Origin: Candidatus Azobacteroides sp.
Lineage (GTDB): Bacteria > Bacteroidota > Bacteroidia > Bacteroidales > WRGA01
Length of the DNA stretch: 34,624 nt
NCBI GenBank assembly: GCA_021201815.1
Contig: JAJQEC010000131.1
Location: 1 to 34,624, forward strand
Direction of reading: 5' to 3'
The notes beneath the pieces were generated by a model. That model was not told the DNA's origin. It worked only from the letters and a program-made list of their open reading frames with translations, and ran no database searches. Positions 1-10,156 of the stretch are shown here, piece by piece; within the stretch, counting starts at the first letter, position 1; the number at the start of each line of letters is the position of its first letter. The position numbers and the translations under genes were made by a program.

Positions 1-113
1 AAATGATATCTCCATAAAAAATTAAGAATTACCAATAACAAAGGGAAGACGTATACTTCTATAAGCTATTTATTTTACTTTTTTTTATTATTTACTTATT
101 TAAATTAAAAAGA

Positions 114-1073
114 ATGAAACTGTTTAAAGGATTTTTATTTTTTGTCCTCTTATCTATTGCAGGCATGTTACCAGCACAGAAAAAACCATCTCAGTCCGAT
201 ATCAATGCTTCCAAGCTTATTCAATTAACCAATACGGTTATAGATCTTTCAGATGCCTATAACTCAAAATACACACAATATGAGAACAGACTTAAAAATG
301 GTGAGAGCAAAAAGGAACAAATAGAAAAAAATTATGATCCTCGCTTTCCGGTTTCTTTAAACGGAACAAATACTTTTCCGATATCTATTTCCTATAATAA
401 TAAATATGAAGCAGCTCTTAAAGAAGTTCCAGCTTCTGTAAAAGAAAAAAGTAACGTAGAAGAAGCAGTAAAAAAGGCAAATGAGAATGTTTTAGAACTG
501 GAAAAATGGAGTACGGTAATGAAACAATATTTCGAAGGGAAAGAATTCGAAAAAGATGAATTCAAAAGATACCCGGAAATAAAAGATAGTCTTTCCTATT
601 ATTTGGATGCCACAAAAGAAGCGTGGCGTACTGCAGCAAAAATAGCTTCAAGTGCCGGAGAAAAAGCAGAAATGCAATTATTAAAAGATGACCCGGCTGC
701 ACAATTCATATTTCCTATGAAAGCAGATCTGAATTCTCTGAAAAATCTTATTGACCACTTCTACGAAATCACTGATCAGGAAGAACCTCAATATAGTGTT
801 CTGGCAGAAGAAATAAATAACATGCATACATCTATTGAAAAAAATAAAAATACAGAAGGGAAAAATGTCTCTGTCCTGAAAAGAGAAACTTATTATACCG
901 GCTTTTATGAAAGAATGGAAAAATGTATGGAAGCAATAAATAAGTTTATAACCGAATGGGAAAAAGAAGATGTAACTCAATTCCAGTTGGAATCAAGCTT
1001 TAGAAATATCGGTAGCCAGTACAAACGGGTAATAGATTCTTACAATAACTTTGCAACCAATGCCATGAAATAA
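114..1073 (+). CDS. Secreted DUF3829 (YiiG-like) family protein
   Basis: The 319-residue product starts with a hydrophobic signal peptide (about residues 1-21, ending LPAQ), so it is exported. The mature part is almost entirely charged, Lys/Glu-rich alpha-helix with an early N-terminal segment (residues 35-60, KLIQLTNTVIDLSDAYNSKY) of the sort found in DUF3829 proteins, where the start of the domain reads as a conserved helix. There is no lipobox cysteine, so it is probably periplasmic and soluble. Function of the family is not established. It stands alone on the plus strand and converges on the lipocalin gene, with a shared hairpin between them. Family assignment is by overall pattern only and is moderately sure; that it is a real gene is very likely. 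Confidence 0.75.
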   Translation: MKLFKGFLFFVLLSIAGMLPAQKKPSQSDINASKLIQLTNTVIDLSDAYNSKYTQYENRLKNGESKKEQIEKNYDPRFPVSLNGTNTFPISISYNNKYEAALKEVPASVKEKSNVEEAVKKANENVLELEKWSTVMKQYFEGKEFEKDEFKRYPEIKDSLSYYLDATKEAWRTAAKIASSAGEKAEMQLLKDDPAAQFIFPMKADLNSLKNLIDHFYEITDQEEPQYSVLAEEINNMHTSIEKNKNTEGKNVSVLKRETYYTGFYERMEKCMEAINKFITEWEKEDVTQFQLESSFRNIGSQYKRVIDSYNNFATNAMK

Positions 1074-1078
1074 TTTTT

Positions 1079-1119
1079 AAAGTAAAAGGTAAAAGCAATA
1101 TTCATTTACCTTTTACTTT
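1079..1119. terminator. Bidirectional terminator between convergent genes
   Basis: A perfect 15-bp inverted repeat (1079-1093 and 1105-1119, AAAGTAAAAGGTAAA and its complement) flanks an 11-nt loop between the DUF3829 stop and the lipocalin stop. A- and T-rich flanks on both sides fit factor-independent termination in either direction. The stem is AT-rich, so its strength is uncertain. Confidence 0.6.
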
Positions 1120-1125
1120 TAACTT

Positions 1126-1794
1126 TTAACATCCCTGTTCTACCCAGGTTAGTTTATCGATATTGTATCCCAATGCTTCTGCCTGAGAAAGAAAATCTTT
1201 TTGTACTTCATAAGGAATAGTTGTTTCACGAGATAATAACCAAAGATAATCCAGATTTTTACCAGCTACCATTGCATATTTATAGTCATCATCCAGAGCA
1301 ATAACATTATAATCATCATAGAAAGGACCGAAGAAAGACACTTTCAATTTTCCTTTATGGGCATATTCAGCAAATTTTGCTTTTCCTGTTACTTGTTCTT
1401 CTTTTTCTTTTTTATAGTTATATCCCCTGTTAACTACTGTCACGGTACCATCCTGATTTAACGAATATTCAGCAGTAGTATTAATCAGGTTCTTTTCATG
1501 AATATAATCCATCCGGGCAATTTCATACCATTTACCCATATAACGACTCGCATCAAAAGGCTCTACTACTTTAAGATCTTTTGGTAATGCTTTCTTTTTT
1601 TTCTTTATTAAAAGGACAACTCCAGCAGCAAGTAAAGCTCCTCCCACTGCACTACAGATAAGAATATGTTTTTGTTTTTTATGCATACAACCCATATGCA
1701 TCATATTCATCATATGTTTTCTATGTTTTTTCATCATATAATGCATCCTCATCTTCGCCATATCCTTTTTATACATCATCTTTAAATTATTCAT
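1126..1794 (-). CDS. Lipocalin (Blc-like) with Met/His-rich N-terminal tail and membrane anchor
   Basis: The 222-residue protein has three parts. Residues 1-43 are extraordinarily rich in Met, His, Lys and Arg (14 Met and 6 His, plus Cys36). Residues 44-63 form one hydrophobic segment followed by five lysines. Residues 75-222 are a bacterial lipocalin: the family G-x-W motif is at 87-89 (YMGKWYEIAR), with the later WLLSR element. Bacterial lipocalins such as Blc are normally lipoproteins of about 170-180 residues that bind lipids at the outer membrane. Here the usual lipobox is absent (Cys47 is preceded by Ile), so a transmembrane anchor is more likely. The Met/His tail resembles copper- or silver-binding Met-rich segments, but metal binding is inference only. 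The ATG at 1794 is the only start that keeps the tail; a later Met could be used instead. Confidence 0.85.
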   Translation of the reverse strand: MNNLKMMYKKDMAKMRMHYMMKKHRKHMMNMMHMGCMHKKQKHILICSAVGGALLAAGVVLLIKKKKKALPKDLKVVEPFDASRYMGKWYEIARMDYIHEKNLINTTAEYSLNQDGTVTVVNRGYNYKKEKEEQVTGKAKFAEYAHKGKLKVSFFGPFYDDYNVIALDDDYKYAMVAGKNLDYLWLLSRETTIPYEVQKDFLSQAEALGYNIDKLTWVEQGC

Positions 1795-2117
1795 AACCTT
1801 TATATTTAAATTATCAAATTATATTTTCTATAAAAAAAAATCACTAGTATACTAACATCTATATCCTATAAAAGTTTGAATATCTTTCTATTAAAGGATG
1901 TTTTATTTTATAAAAATACTTTATTTCTATTCGAACAGAATAAACATACAATTTATACTCCATAAAATATCCAGAAGAGTTTTTATTAAAACCATGAGGC
2001 ATTTATTGGAAAGACAAGGTAGCGGAAAAATATTTTTTTTAAATACATAAAGGGAAATAAAAAATAGGAATTATTCTCTTTATGAAAATAACCCCTGCAA
2101 AAAAATGGAAAAGTATT
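1795..2117. other. Intergenic region upstream of lipocalin gene
   Basis: About 320 bp of AT-rich sequence between the lipocalin start and the PhzF stop. It must contain the lipocalin promoter, but I see no convincing TAnnTTTG box on the minus strand, and no repeat or RNA gene. Confidence 0.4.
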
Positions 2118-2906
2118 TTATATAATATTGATTTCTCCTATTAAATAAAGAACACATTCCCCGCTGATTTTAACCCTTTCGCCTTCATAAGAACATTCCA
2201 GCCAACCTGTCCGTTTTGATAATTGAATTGCTTTTAATTGCCTTTTATTTAGTTGTTTTGACCAATAAGGTGCTAACGTCGTGTGTGTAGAACCAGTGAC
2301 CGGGTCTTCGTCCACTCCAACTGCAGGAGCAAAAAAACGTGAAACAAAATCTACTCTTTTGCCACTTGCAGTACCTATTACACCCCGACCATTCAATCGA
2401 ACTATAGCATTTAAATCAGGAGTTAGTTCTTTTATTTCCTTTTCATTACTAAATACCAGGATGTAATCTGTCTTTCCTTTTAATGCAAATTGAGGACGAA
2501 TATTAAAACAGGAAAGTAATTCTTCGGTTAATACTGTTTCTTCGGGTTTATCAGACGGAAAATCCAGAGTAAGTAAATTCCCGTTCCTACTTACAGGCAG
2601 CTCTCCACTTTTCGGAGAATAAAACCGGATTACTTCTTCCTTATACCCTTCATATTTCCAGAGCACAAAAGCAGAAGCAAGGGTTGCATGTCCACAAAGA
2701 TCAATTTCCATTTCAGGCGTAAACCAACGAAGAATATAACGGTCATCCTCTTTTACAAAAAAAGCGGTTTCCGATAAATTATTTTCATTTGCAATCCGTT
2801 GCATTACTTCATCCAGTAACCACTCCGTAAGTGGACAAACTGCTGCAGGATTTCCTTTAAAAACAGTATTTGTAAATGCATCCACCTGATATATCTTCTG
2901 TTTCAT
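2118..2906 (-). CDS. PhzF family isomerase/epimerase-like protein
   Basis: The 262-residue protein matches the PhzF/diaminopimelate-epimerase-like fold along its whole length. Recognisable elements are the N-terminal QVDAFTNTVFKGNPAAVCPL, the catalytic-type glutamate in NNLSETAFF (Glu46), DLCGHATLASAF (about residues 69-80), and the second-lobe motif GVDEDPVTGSTHTTLAPYW. Members are cytoplasmic; PhzF itself isomerises trans-2,3-dihydro-3-hydroxyanthranilate in phenazine synthesis, but most homologues in non-phenazine producers have no known substrate. No phenazine genes are nearby, so a phenazine role is not supported. Length is slightly below the usual 270-300 residues but both lobes are present. 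It is on the same strand as its neighbours 65 bp away and could be cotranscribed with the gene upstream of it. Confidence 0.9.
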   Translation of the reverse strand: MKQKIYQVDAFTNTVFKGNPAAVCPLTEWLLDEVMQRIANENNLSETAFFVKEDDRYILRWFTPEMEIDLCGHATLASAFVLWKYEGYKEEVIRFYSPKSGELPVSRNGNLLTLDFPSDKPEETVLTEELLSCFNIRPQFALKGKTDYILVFSNEKEIKELTPDLNAIVRLNGRGVIGTASGKRVDFVSRFFAPAVGVDEDPVTGSTHTTLAPYWSKQLNKRQLKAIQLSKRTGWLECSYEGERVKISGECVLYLIGEINII

Positions 2907-2971
2907 ATCTTATCTTATTATTCAATATACAATACAAATTCACTTTTATGTTATTTCTCCACTCTTAGTTT

Positions 2972-3589
2972 TTAATTCTCAATTTTCTTTCTATTTTTTA
3001 AAATAGCACACACCCCTGCTGCATCCTTAAACACTGCCCTAAACTCCTCTCCGAAAATATTACTTGCTTCCATACCTCCGTTCAGGTATTCTATACGGGT
3101 AAGTTTTTCCGGTAAATAAGAATAGTTAACAGGTTTATATATTGCTGCTTCGTAAGAAGTGCCTCCCATCTCATATGTATTGATAGTCCAGGCATAAAGT
3201 ACAATCAACTCTCGTTGCCCATCTCCATCCGTATCATAAAAAAATACAGATAAAATATGTGGAGTATACGGATCTTCAGGATACATATCAATATCAATCA
3301 TTTTATAAGAAAGAGAATTATCCACAGGAACAAGTAACTTTCCATCCACATCGACTCCGGTATAACTATTATCTTCGGCAGGCACATCTATTTCCCAAAA
3401 AGCAAAAATCACTTTTGTATCTCCAGAATTCCAAGTCGTTTCTATTACCTCATGAACTACATTTTTACCTTCCGGCTTTATTCTTTCTATAAAGTCACTA
3501 GCACTTTCATTGTACATTCGTTGATAATACTGAGCAGATGCAGGAAGTAAAACCACAAGAAATAAAAAGAAAAACCATCCCTTTTTCAT
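2972..3589 (-). CDS. Secreted protein of unknown function
   Basis: I do not recognise a characterised family. The start at 3589 (MKKGWFFF) is chosen because it begins directly with a signal peptide ending ASA-Q at about residue 19; the longer frame up to 3643 would put 18 unlikely residues before it. The 205-residue product is then a periplasmic or exported protein. A DTDGDGQRELIVLY stretch resembles the calcium-loop/FG-GAP type motif found in extracellular repeat proteins. The rest is beta-rich with many aromatic residues. Its last residues (NRKKIEN) are basic, with no sorting domain or membrane anchor. Confidence 0.7.
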   Translation of the reverse strand: MKKGWFFFLFLVVLLPASAQYYQRMYNESASDFIERIKPEGKNVVHEVIETTWNSGDTKVIFAFWEIDVPAEDNSYTGVDVDGKLLVPVDNSLSYKMIDIDMYPEDPYTPHILSVFFYDTDGDGQRELIVLYAWTINTYEMGGTSYEAAIYKPVNYSYLPEKLTRIEYLNGGMEASNIFGEEFRAVFKDAAGVCAILKNRKKIEN

Positions 3590-3696
3590 ACATGCATTCT
3601 TTAAAAGTACGTAATCCGTTTTACTTATTCTTTCCGATACCAATAAAAAAGAATATAAAACAGATATTTATTTAATAAAACCCAAAAATAATTCTT

Positions 3697-4065
3697 TTAA
3701 TTCTTAAAAATAAAATAAACAGCCAACACTAAGAAGCCGAAACCGATAATATGGTTTAGTCGGAATGTTTCATTTTTAAAAACCAATGTAGTAAACAAGG
3801 TAAATACAATCAATGTGATTACTTCCTGCATTACTTTTAACTGCCAGAGATTAAAAGGTCCTCCGTTTCCGGCAAAACCAATTCTGTTGGCCGGGACCTG
3901 AAAGCAATACTCAAACAATGCAATTCCCCAACTCAGAAGGATAACAGCCGGAAGTCCCCAGTTGCTTATCCATCCCATTTCCTTAAACTTCAAATGCCCG
4001 TACCAGGCAAATGTCATAAAAATATTAGAACATACCAGTAGTCCTATGGTAGATAATGTTTTCAT
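3697..4065 (-). CDS. DMT-like small membrane protein (DUF486)
   Basis: The protein of about 122 residues has four hydrophobic segments, and its N-terminus (TIGLLVCSNIFMTFAWYGHL) is typical of the DUF486 family, which belongs to the drug/metabolite transporter superfamily. Start 4065 (MKTLSTIGLL) is preferred over the ATG at 4095 because family members begin just before the first membrane helix. The conserved central piece around FEYCFQVPANRIGF and the C-terminal GFGFLVLAVYFIF helix are present. It acts in the inner membrane; substrate is unknown. It lies 136 bp downstream of metY on the same strand and may be cotranscribed with it. Confidence 0.85.
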   Translation of the reverse strand: MKTLSTIGLLVCSNIFMTFAWYGHLKFKEMGWISNWGLPAVILLSWGIALFEYCFQVPANRIGFAGNGGPFNLWQLKVMQEVITLIVFTLFTTLVFKNETFRLNHIIGFGFLVLAVYFIFKN

Positions 4066-4201
4066 AATGATATTTTTTGACCACAAAAATACCATTAAAA
4101 GTAAATGGCAAACTAAGAATAACAGGAGAAAGCTGAAAATATATGGAATTCTTACTTCATTATTTGTTTTGTAAAAGGAACATACTTAATTACTCTTACC
4201 C

Positions 4202-5899
<1,698 letters not shown>

Positions 5900-6990
5900 A
5901 GAGAAGCTTAACTTTCATGAAATACCCTGTCCGAGGTATATTCCATATTACTGGATAGGCTGATTCTTTTCTCTTTATTTTTCCGGCTTACCATTAAACA
6001 CTATTTTAGAAAAGAACCATAGTTTTTCCCCAGCATATAAAAAGTCCTGTTATTATTCCCGCAGCAGATTAAATAGGCCTGCATAATCCATTCCTTAAAA
6101 TCCTGAATGGGTTTCGTCCTTAGGCATCCTGTCAGTTCGGAATATTCCGCACGGGTAATAAATTAGTTTCCACTAAGATATGGGGCTACCCGGGCTTTAC
6201 GTTCCTCCGTAGAAAGAGAGGAGGACTTTTTAAATTGGATACAGGCAGATACGCTCAGAAAAGTTTCTCTTCTTAACCTATTCTTTAACCGGGAAACAGG
6301 ATGAAAATGAACTGCATCCAAATATAACAAAGGGTATGCGGATTTCCTTTTTTGTTTTACCGACAAACCTTTCAGAGTAGGAAAGAATTTCCCGACTCCT
6401 TCCAATATATAATATAGCATAAAGTTGCAAAGGACTGCCAGGACAGTTTTCATATCCGACTCGGTCAATGAAATAGCAAAGATAATATCCTTTACAAACC
6501 TCAGTAAGAATCATATTTTTAAATATAATCCTCAGATGGAATACCTATTTTCCTTCATCTCCTACCGAATTGAAATTCTCTTTGAAATCATGCATTGTTG
6601 TTATACCATTTATTTTTTGAAAGTTTTGAAAATGTATATATTCCTGTCTCCGTAATGTCTATGCATATTTCCATTATGCTGTCTGTAGAAAGCAAGATTA
6701 CCCATGCACGTAATTTAACATATTTACCCATCTGAGTAATTTTGTAAGACTAAGTAAGTATATTGAAAGAAATTGTAAGTTAACCGGTCCAAAAGTAAAA
6801 GTCCGCCAACTTACTGCTGTAAATTAGCCAGTTTACGCTTGTAAGTCAATTTCAGTTTGACTCCTCTGGGTATCGTGAAGATAAGAAGGATTGTTATCCT
6901 ATAAGTATGGAAAGGGACAAAAAAATCGGATAGCATATAATTATTACATATACTTCCTGATTTCCGAAAAAAGTGACCTCTTTTTATTTT
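5900..6990. other. Non-coding stretch around the transposase remnant
   Basis: Apart from the IS256-type fragment (6163-6468) I see no gene, RNA or repeat that I can support here. The short open frames in this interval have no recognisable domains. It separates metY from the nrf operon and may be the scar of old mobile-element activity. Confidence 0.4.
6163..6468 (-). pseudogene. Decayed IS256-family transposase fragment
   Basis: On the minus strand an open segment contains KFFPTLKGL followed, after about ten residues, by AYPLLYLDAVHFHPV. This matches the pattern around the first catalytic Asp of IS256/MULE-type transposases, where a segment like K-hydrophobic-LP-x-LKEW precedes YPxxYLDAxHxxV. 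The similarity fades quickly on both sides, with no continuing catalytic core, so it is a short decayed remnant. Real transposases of this family are about 400 residues. No terminal inverted repeats or target duplication were found. Assignment rests on this one motif block. Confidence 0.5.
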
Positions 6991-6996
6991 TTTCAT

Positions 6997-7028
6997 TTTG
7001 TTTTTATTTTTCAATATTATTATATTTG
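6997..7028 (+). promoter_or_regulatory. Promoter of the nrf operon
   Basis: TTTG at 6997-7000, a spacer of exactly 20 bp, and TATATTTG at 7021-7028 match the Bacteroidetes primary-sigma consensus (TTTG-N19-21-TAnnTTTG) perfectly. Transcription would begin near 7035, leaving about an 85-nt leader before the ATG at 7120. Confidence 0.75.
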
Positions 7029-7119
7029 TACGTATCCAATCGGACACTACTTTTTATTTTTTTAATGTTGTTGAATTACACGATTTAAATTTTAAAAGAA
7101 AGGTAGCGAAACAGATACT

Positions 7120-8001
7120 ATGAAACAGATACTGAGTTATATACCTGACCGATTTATTTTGCCAATAGTCCTTCTTGCTGGTGCTGTTGCCGGGTTGGGG
7201 GGATATACGGTGTATATGTCACGAGCGCACTCCTTTCTTTCCGAGGAACCGGCTGCTTGTGTAAACTGCCACATTATGACTCCCTATTACCAGTCATGGA
7301 ATCACAGCTCACATGCCCAATGGGAAACCTGTAATGATTGCCATGTACTTCAGGAGAATTTACTCACTAAGTATACACTCAAAACAAAAGATGGTATTTA
7401 CCATACTATTGTATTAACGATAAGAGGAGAAGCTGGTAGTGTTAAATATTCTAATCGCCTAATTACGAGTCCGCTGAAGAATATTAATAATACCTGCCAA
7501 ACTTGTCACAGAGACAGTGAGGAAAATCTGAGAAATTATGTTTACCAGTATCAGGATAAGGCATTAGAAATCCGGGATCGCGTAGAAAAAGAATTATCAA
7601 AAGCCCATATTATGGCAAAAACAGCCTGGGAAAAAGGTGCAACAGAAAGCCAGATGACCAAAACCATGAAGCTACTTCGCCAGGCACAATGGAGATGGGA
7701 CTTTGCAGTAGCTTCCCACGGTGCATCTTTTCATGCTCCGGTAGAAACACAACGCATATTGGCTCATAGTCTTGACAAAACAATGCTGGCTCAACTGGAA
7801 TTACAAAAAGTTCTTTTCTCTTATGGAATAACAGAAGTAGAATTTCCGGATCTTTCAACCAAAGACAATGCACAAGCTTATATTGGGCTGGATATGCAAA
7901 AGTTAAAAGAGAATAAAGAAGAATGGATTAAGACTGTAGTACCCGAATGGATCGAGGAAGCAAAGAAAAACGGACGTTTGACTGCAAACGCAGATATCTA
8001 A
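7120..8001 (+). CDS. NrfH-NrfA chimera: truncated quinol cytochrome fused to C-terminus of nitrite reductase
   Basis: The 293-residue product is two proteins joined. Residues 1 to about 103 are the N-terminal half of NrfH, the NapC/NirT-type quinol dehydrogenase: one membrane helix (about 12-32) and heme motifs CVNCH (47-51) and CNDCH (71-75). From about residue 104 onward it is the C-terminal part of NrfA, the ammonia-forming cytochrome c nitrite reductase: SVKY..ITSPL..NTCQTCH (heme motif 126-130), then the helical bundle with QAQWRWDFAVASHGASFHAP (189-207) and the KTVVPEWIEEAKKNGR end. Missing are the last two heme motifs of NrfH and the first roughly 300 residues of NrfA, including the catalytic CxxCK heme. 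So it has three heme sites instead of nine across the two normal proteins and should not reduce nitrite. The reading frame is intact across the join (nt about 7417-7444). It is followed by resB and ccsA, as in normal Bacteroidetes nrfHA operons. Confidence 0.85.
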   Translation: MKQILSYIPDRFILPIVLLAGAVAGLGGYTVYMSRAHSFLSEEPAACVNCHIMTPYYQSWNHSSHAQWETCNDCHVLQENLLTKYTLKTKDGIYHTIVLTIRGEAGSVKYSNRLITSPLKNINNTCQTCHRDSEENLRNYVYQYQDKALEIRDRVEKELSKAHIMAKTAWEKGATESQMTKTMKLLRQAQWRWDFAVASHGASFHAPVETQRILAHSLDKTMLAQLELQKVLFSYGITEVEFPDLSTKDNAQAYIGLDMQKLKENKEEWIKTVVPEWIEEAKKNGRLTANADI

Positions 8002-8014
8002 TATAAAAAGCTCC

Positions 8015-8060
8015 AAAACGCGGAAGAACACAAATCTTTTTTGTATTCTTCCGCGTTTTT
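8015..8060 (+). terminator. Strong intrinsic terminator inside the nrf operon
   Basis: AAACGCGGAAGAA (8016-8028) pairs with TTCTTCCGCGTTT (8045-8057), and the stem extends inward through ACAAA/TTTGT after one mismatch. A T-run follows. It lies 14 nt after the nrf chimera stop and ends 15 nt before resB, so it should reduce read-through into the assembly genes. Confidence 0.75.
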
Positions 8061-8074
8061 ATGAGGAATAAATA

Positions 8075-9337
8075 ATGAAAAAGAATAAAAAAAATATCTG
8101 GGAATTTCCCTGGGGATATACAGAAAGCTTCTCTGTTATGGGAGGTATTTTAATAACAGGATTTTTATTACAATTCTTTTCCGGGAACGTAGATATTGAG
8201 ATGCTCCATGCATCTGCAAATCTGATAATCGGAATTATTATTTTCTTTATTCCGGTTGTTTTTACTATTTTCCGCAAAAAACCGATTTACCACTGGTTTT
8301 CTGGGATTCCGTTTTCTGTTACCGTGATCGCTACTTTATTGATTCTCTCCCTTATTATGGGCCTGATTCCCCAGCAAACAGGAAGCGCCGATTTATATTC
8401 GGATTTTTCTTTCCGGATGGGATTTACGCGGATATCCAGTTCATGGCCTTTTGTGCTGGTGTATCTTATTTGCCTGCTATCTCTTGAAACTATTATTATA
8501 AAAAGATTTCTGTCTTTCCGGATAAAAGATTATCCATTTTATCTTATTCATTTGGGGATCTGGCTTTTATTATTTACAGCAGGCCTGGGAGCTGCGGATA
8601 TGAGAAGCTATGTAATGTATGTACGGGAAGGTGAAACAGAGTGGAGGGTATATAATGAAAAGGGTCAGGTTCTCGAATTACCGATTGCTATTGAACTGAA
8701 TGACTTTGATATGGAATTATACCCTCCTAAGTTGGCAGCAATTGACAGAGAAACCGGGGATATACAACCGATAGGAAAACCGGATTTTTATCAAATTGAC
8801 GAACAAAATCCGAAAGGAAATCTTGCCGGTTGGGAGATTGCTATTGAAAAATATATTCATCATGCTGTAAGAAACAGCGACAGCACCTACAGAGAAGTGC
8901 ATATGCCAGGAGCCAGTCCTGCGGTTAAGATATCTGCACGAAACCAACAAAATAACATCGTAAAAACCGGGTGGGTATGTGCAGGAAACAGTGCTCAATT
9001 ATATATGACACTTCCATTAAATGACCAGTATACAATAGTAATGACGCAACCCGAACCAAAGCGTTTCTTATCTGATGTGTTTGTATATACGAAAGAAGGA
9101 GAAAAAAAACATTCAATAATAGAAGTAAACAATCCGCTCCGGCTTGGATCCTGGACTATTTATCAATACGGATATGATGCCGAGGCTGGTCGATTATCTT
9201 CTTACAGCAGCTTTCAGCTCATATATGACCCCTGGCTGCCGGGAGTATACATAGGAATTATTCTTCTGGCAGCCGGCGCATTATGTATGTTATGGAGTGG
9301 AAATAAAAAAAGGAGAAATGAATATGAGATGGAGTGA
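8075..9337 (+). CDS. resB: Cytochrome c biogenesis protein ResB/Ccs1
   Basis: A 420-residue inner-membrane protein. Hydrophobic helices lie near residues 18-36, 49-66, 76-96 and 115-131, with another at 157-173, then a large extracytoplasmic domain (about 174-395) and a final helix (IILLAAGALCMLW). This is the ResB/Ccs1 architecture of system II cytochrome c maturation, which with CcsA moves heme outward and attaches it to CxxCH motifs. The C-terminal stretch LRLGSWTIYQYGYD is typical of the family (the conserved block that follows P-x-x-G in ResB). The gene overlaps ccsA and follows the nrf chimera, the usual operon order. A GAGGA at 8063-8067 lies before the ATG. It appears intact. Confidence 0.88.
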   Translation: MKKNKKNIWEFPWGYTESFSVMGGILITGFLLQFFSGNVDIEMLHASANLIIGIIIFFIPVVFTIFRKKPIYHWFSGIPFSVTVIATLLILSLIMGLIPQQTGSADLYSDFSFRMGFTRISSSWPFVLVYLICLLSLETIIIKRFLSFRIKDYPFYLIHLGIWLLLFTAGLGAADMRSYVMYVREGETEWRVYNEKGQVLELPIAIELNDFDMELYPPKLAAIDRETGDIQPIGKPDFYQIDEQNPKGNLAGWEIAIEKYIHHAVRNSDSTYREVHMPGASPAVKISARNQQNNIVKTGWVCAGNSAQLYMTLPLNDQYTIVMTQPEPKRFLSDVFVYTKEGEKKHSIIEVNNPLRLGSWTIYQYGYDAEAGRLSSYSSFQLIYDPWLPGVYIGIILLAAGALCMLWSGNKKRRNEYEME

Positions 9338-10103
9338 ATTTATATGGTTTGCTCTTCCGGCTATGGCCTGCTGGCTCACAGCCGGTATAGGCGTATATAA
9401 ATGGAAGAAAGCAGTTGATCTTTTTATGATTGGCGGTATTTTAATATTTTCCGTATTTATCATTGGGTTCTGGGCATGTCTGGAAAGACCTCCTTTACGT
9501 ACTGTCGGAGAAACCCGTTTATGGTATTCTTTCTTTCTGACAACAATCGGCTATATTACTTACAAAAAGTGGAAATACAACTGGTTATTGTCTTTCTCGG
9601 TATTGATTGCTTGCATATTTACCTGCATCAACCTATTTAAACCTGAGATCCATTCCAAAAACCTGATGCCGGCACTTCAAAGTTACTGGTTTGTTCCGCA
9701 CGTTACTGTTTACATTCTTTCCTATGCCATGCTGGGCGCAGCTACAATTGCCTCTTTTATTCAATTAAGAAATCTACAAAAAGAAAAACCTGATAAAACA
9801 TTATATTCCCTTATAGATAACTTAGTCTACATCGGATTCAGTTTCCTTATTCTGGGTATGCTAATGGGCGCTGTATGGGCCAAAGAAGCATGGGGGACTT
9901 ATTGGTCCTGGGATCCGAAAGAAACATGGGCTTTTATCACATCTGCTGCTTACCTGATTTATATTCACATGCGCCTAAGAAATAATCATCAGGTAGTCAC
10001 TTTATGGACACTCCCGGTTGCTTTTATTCTTCTTTTGATTACATGGATAGGCGTAAATTACCTTCCGGCAGCCCAGGGAAGTATTCATACTTATTCCAAT
10101 TGA
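9324..10103 (+). CDS. ccsA: Cytochrome c biogenesis protein CcsA/CcsB
   Basis: A polytopic inner-membrane protein of 259 residues with about eight helices and the tryptophan-rich heme-handling WWD motif, WGTYWSWDPKETW, near its C-terminus. Conserved histidines flank the motif (FVPHVTVYILSYAML before it, YIHMR after it). With ResB it forms the system II heme lyase that would mature the c-type hemes of NrfHA. Start 9324 is favoured because AGGAG at 9311-9315 sits 8 nt upstream; ATG 9318 is also possible. It overlaps the end of resB by 14 bp, showing translational coupling. No damage is seen, although the main cytochrome targets in this operon are truncated. Confidence 0.92.
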   Translation: MRWSEFIWFALPAMACWLTAGIGVYKWKKAVDLFMIGGILIFSVFIIGFWACLERPPLRTVGETRLWYSFFLTTIGYITYKKWKYNWLLSFSVLIACIFTCINLFKPEIHSKNLMPALQSYWFVPHVTVYILSYAMLGAATIASFIQLRNLQKEKPDKTLYSLIDNLVYIGFSFLILGMLMGAVWAKEAWGTYWSWDPKETWAFITSAAYLIYIHMRLRNNHQVVTLWTLPVAFILLLITWIGVNYLPAAQGSIHTYSN

Positions 10104-10156
10104 AAACCGGAAATTGAACCCGATCTCTATTTCAGGTACTCACGACTATACTCAGA

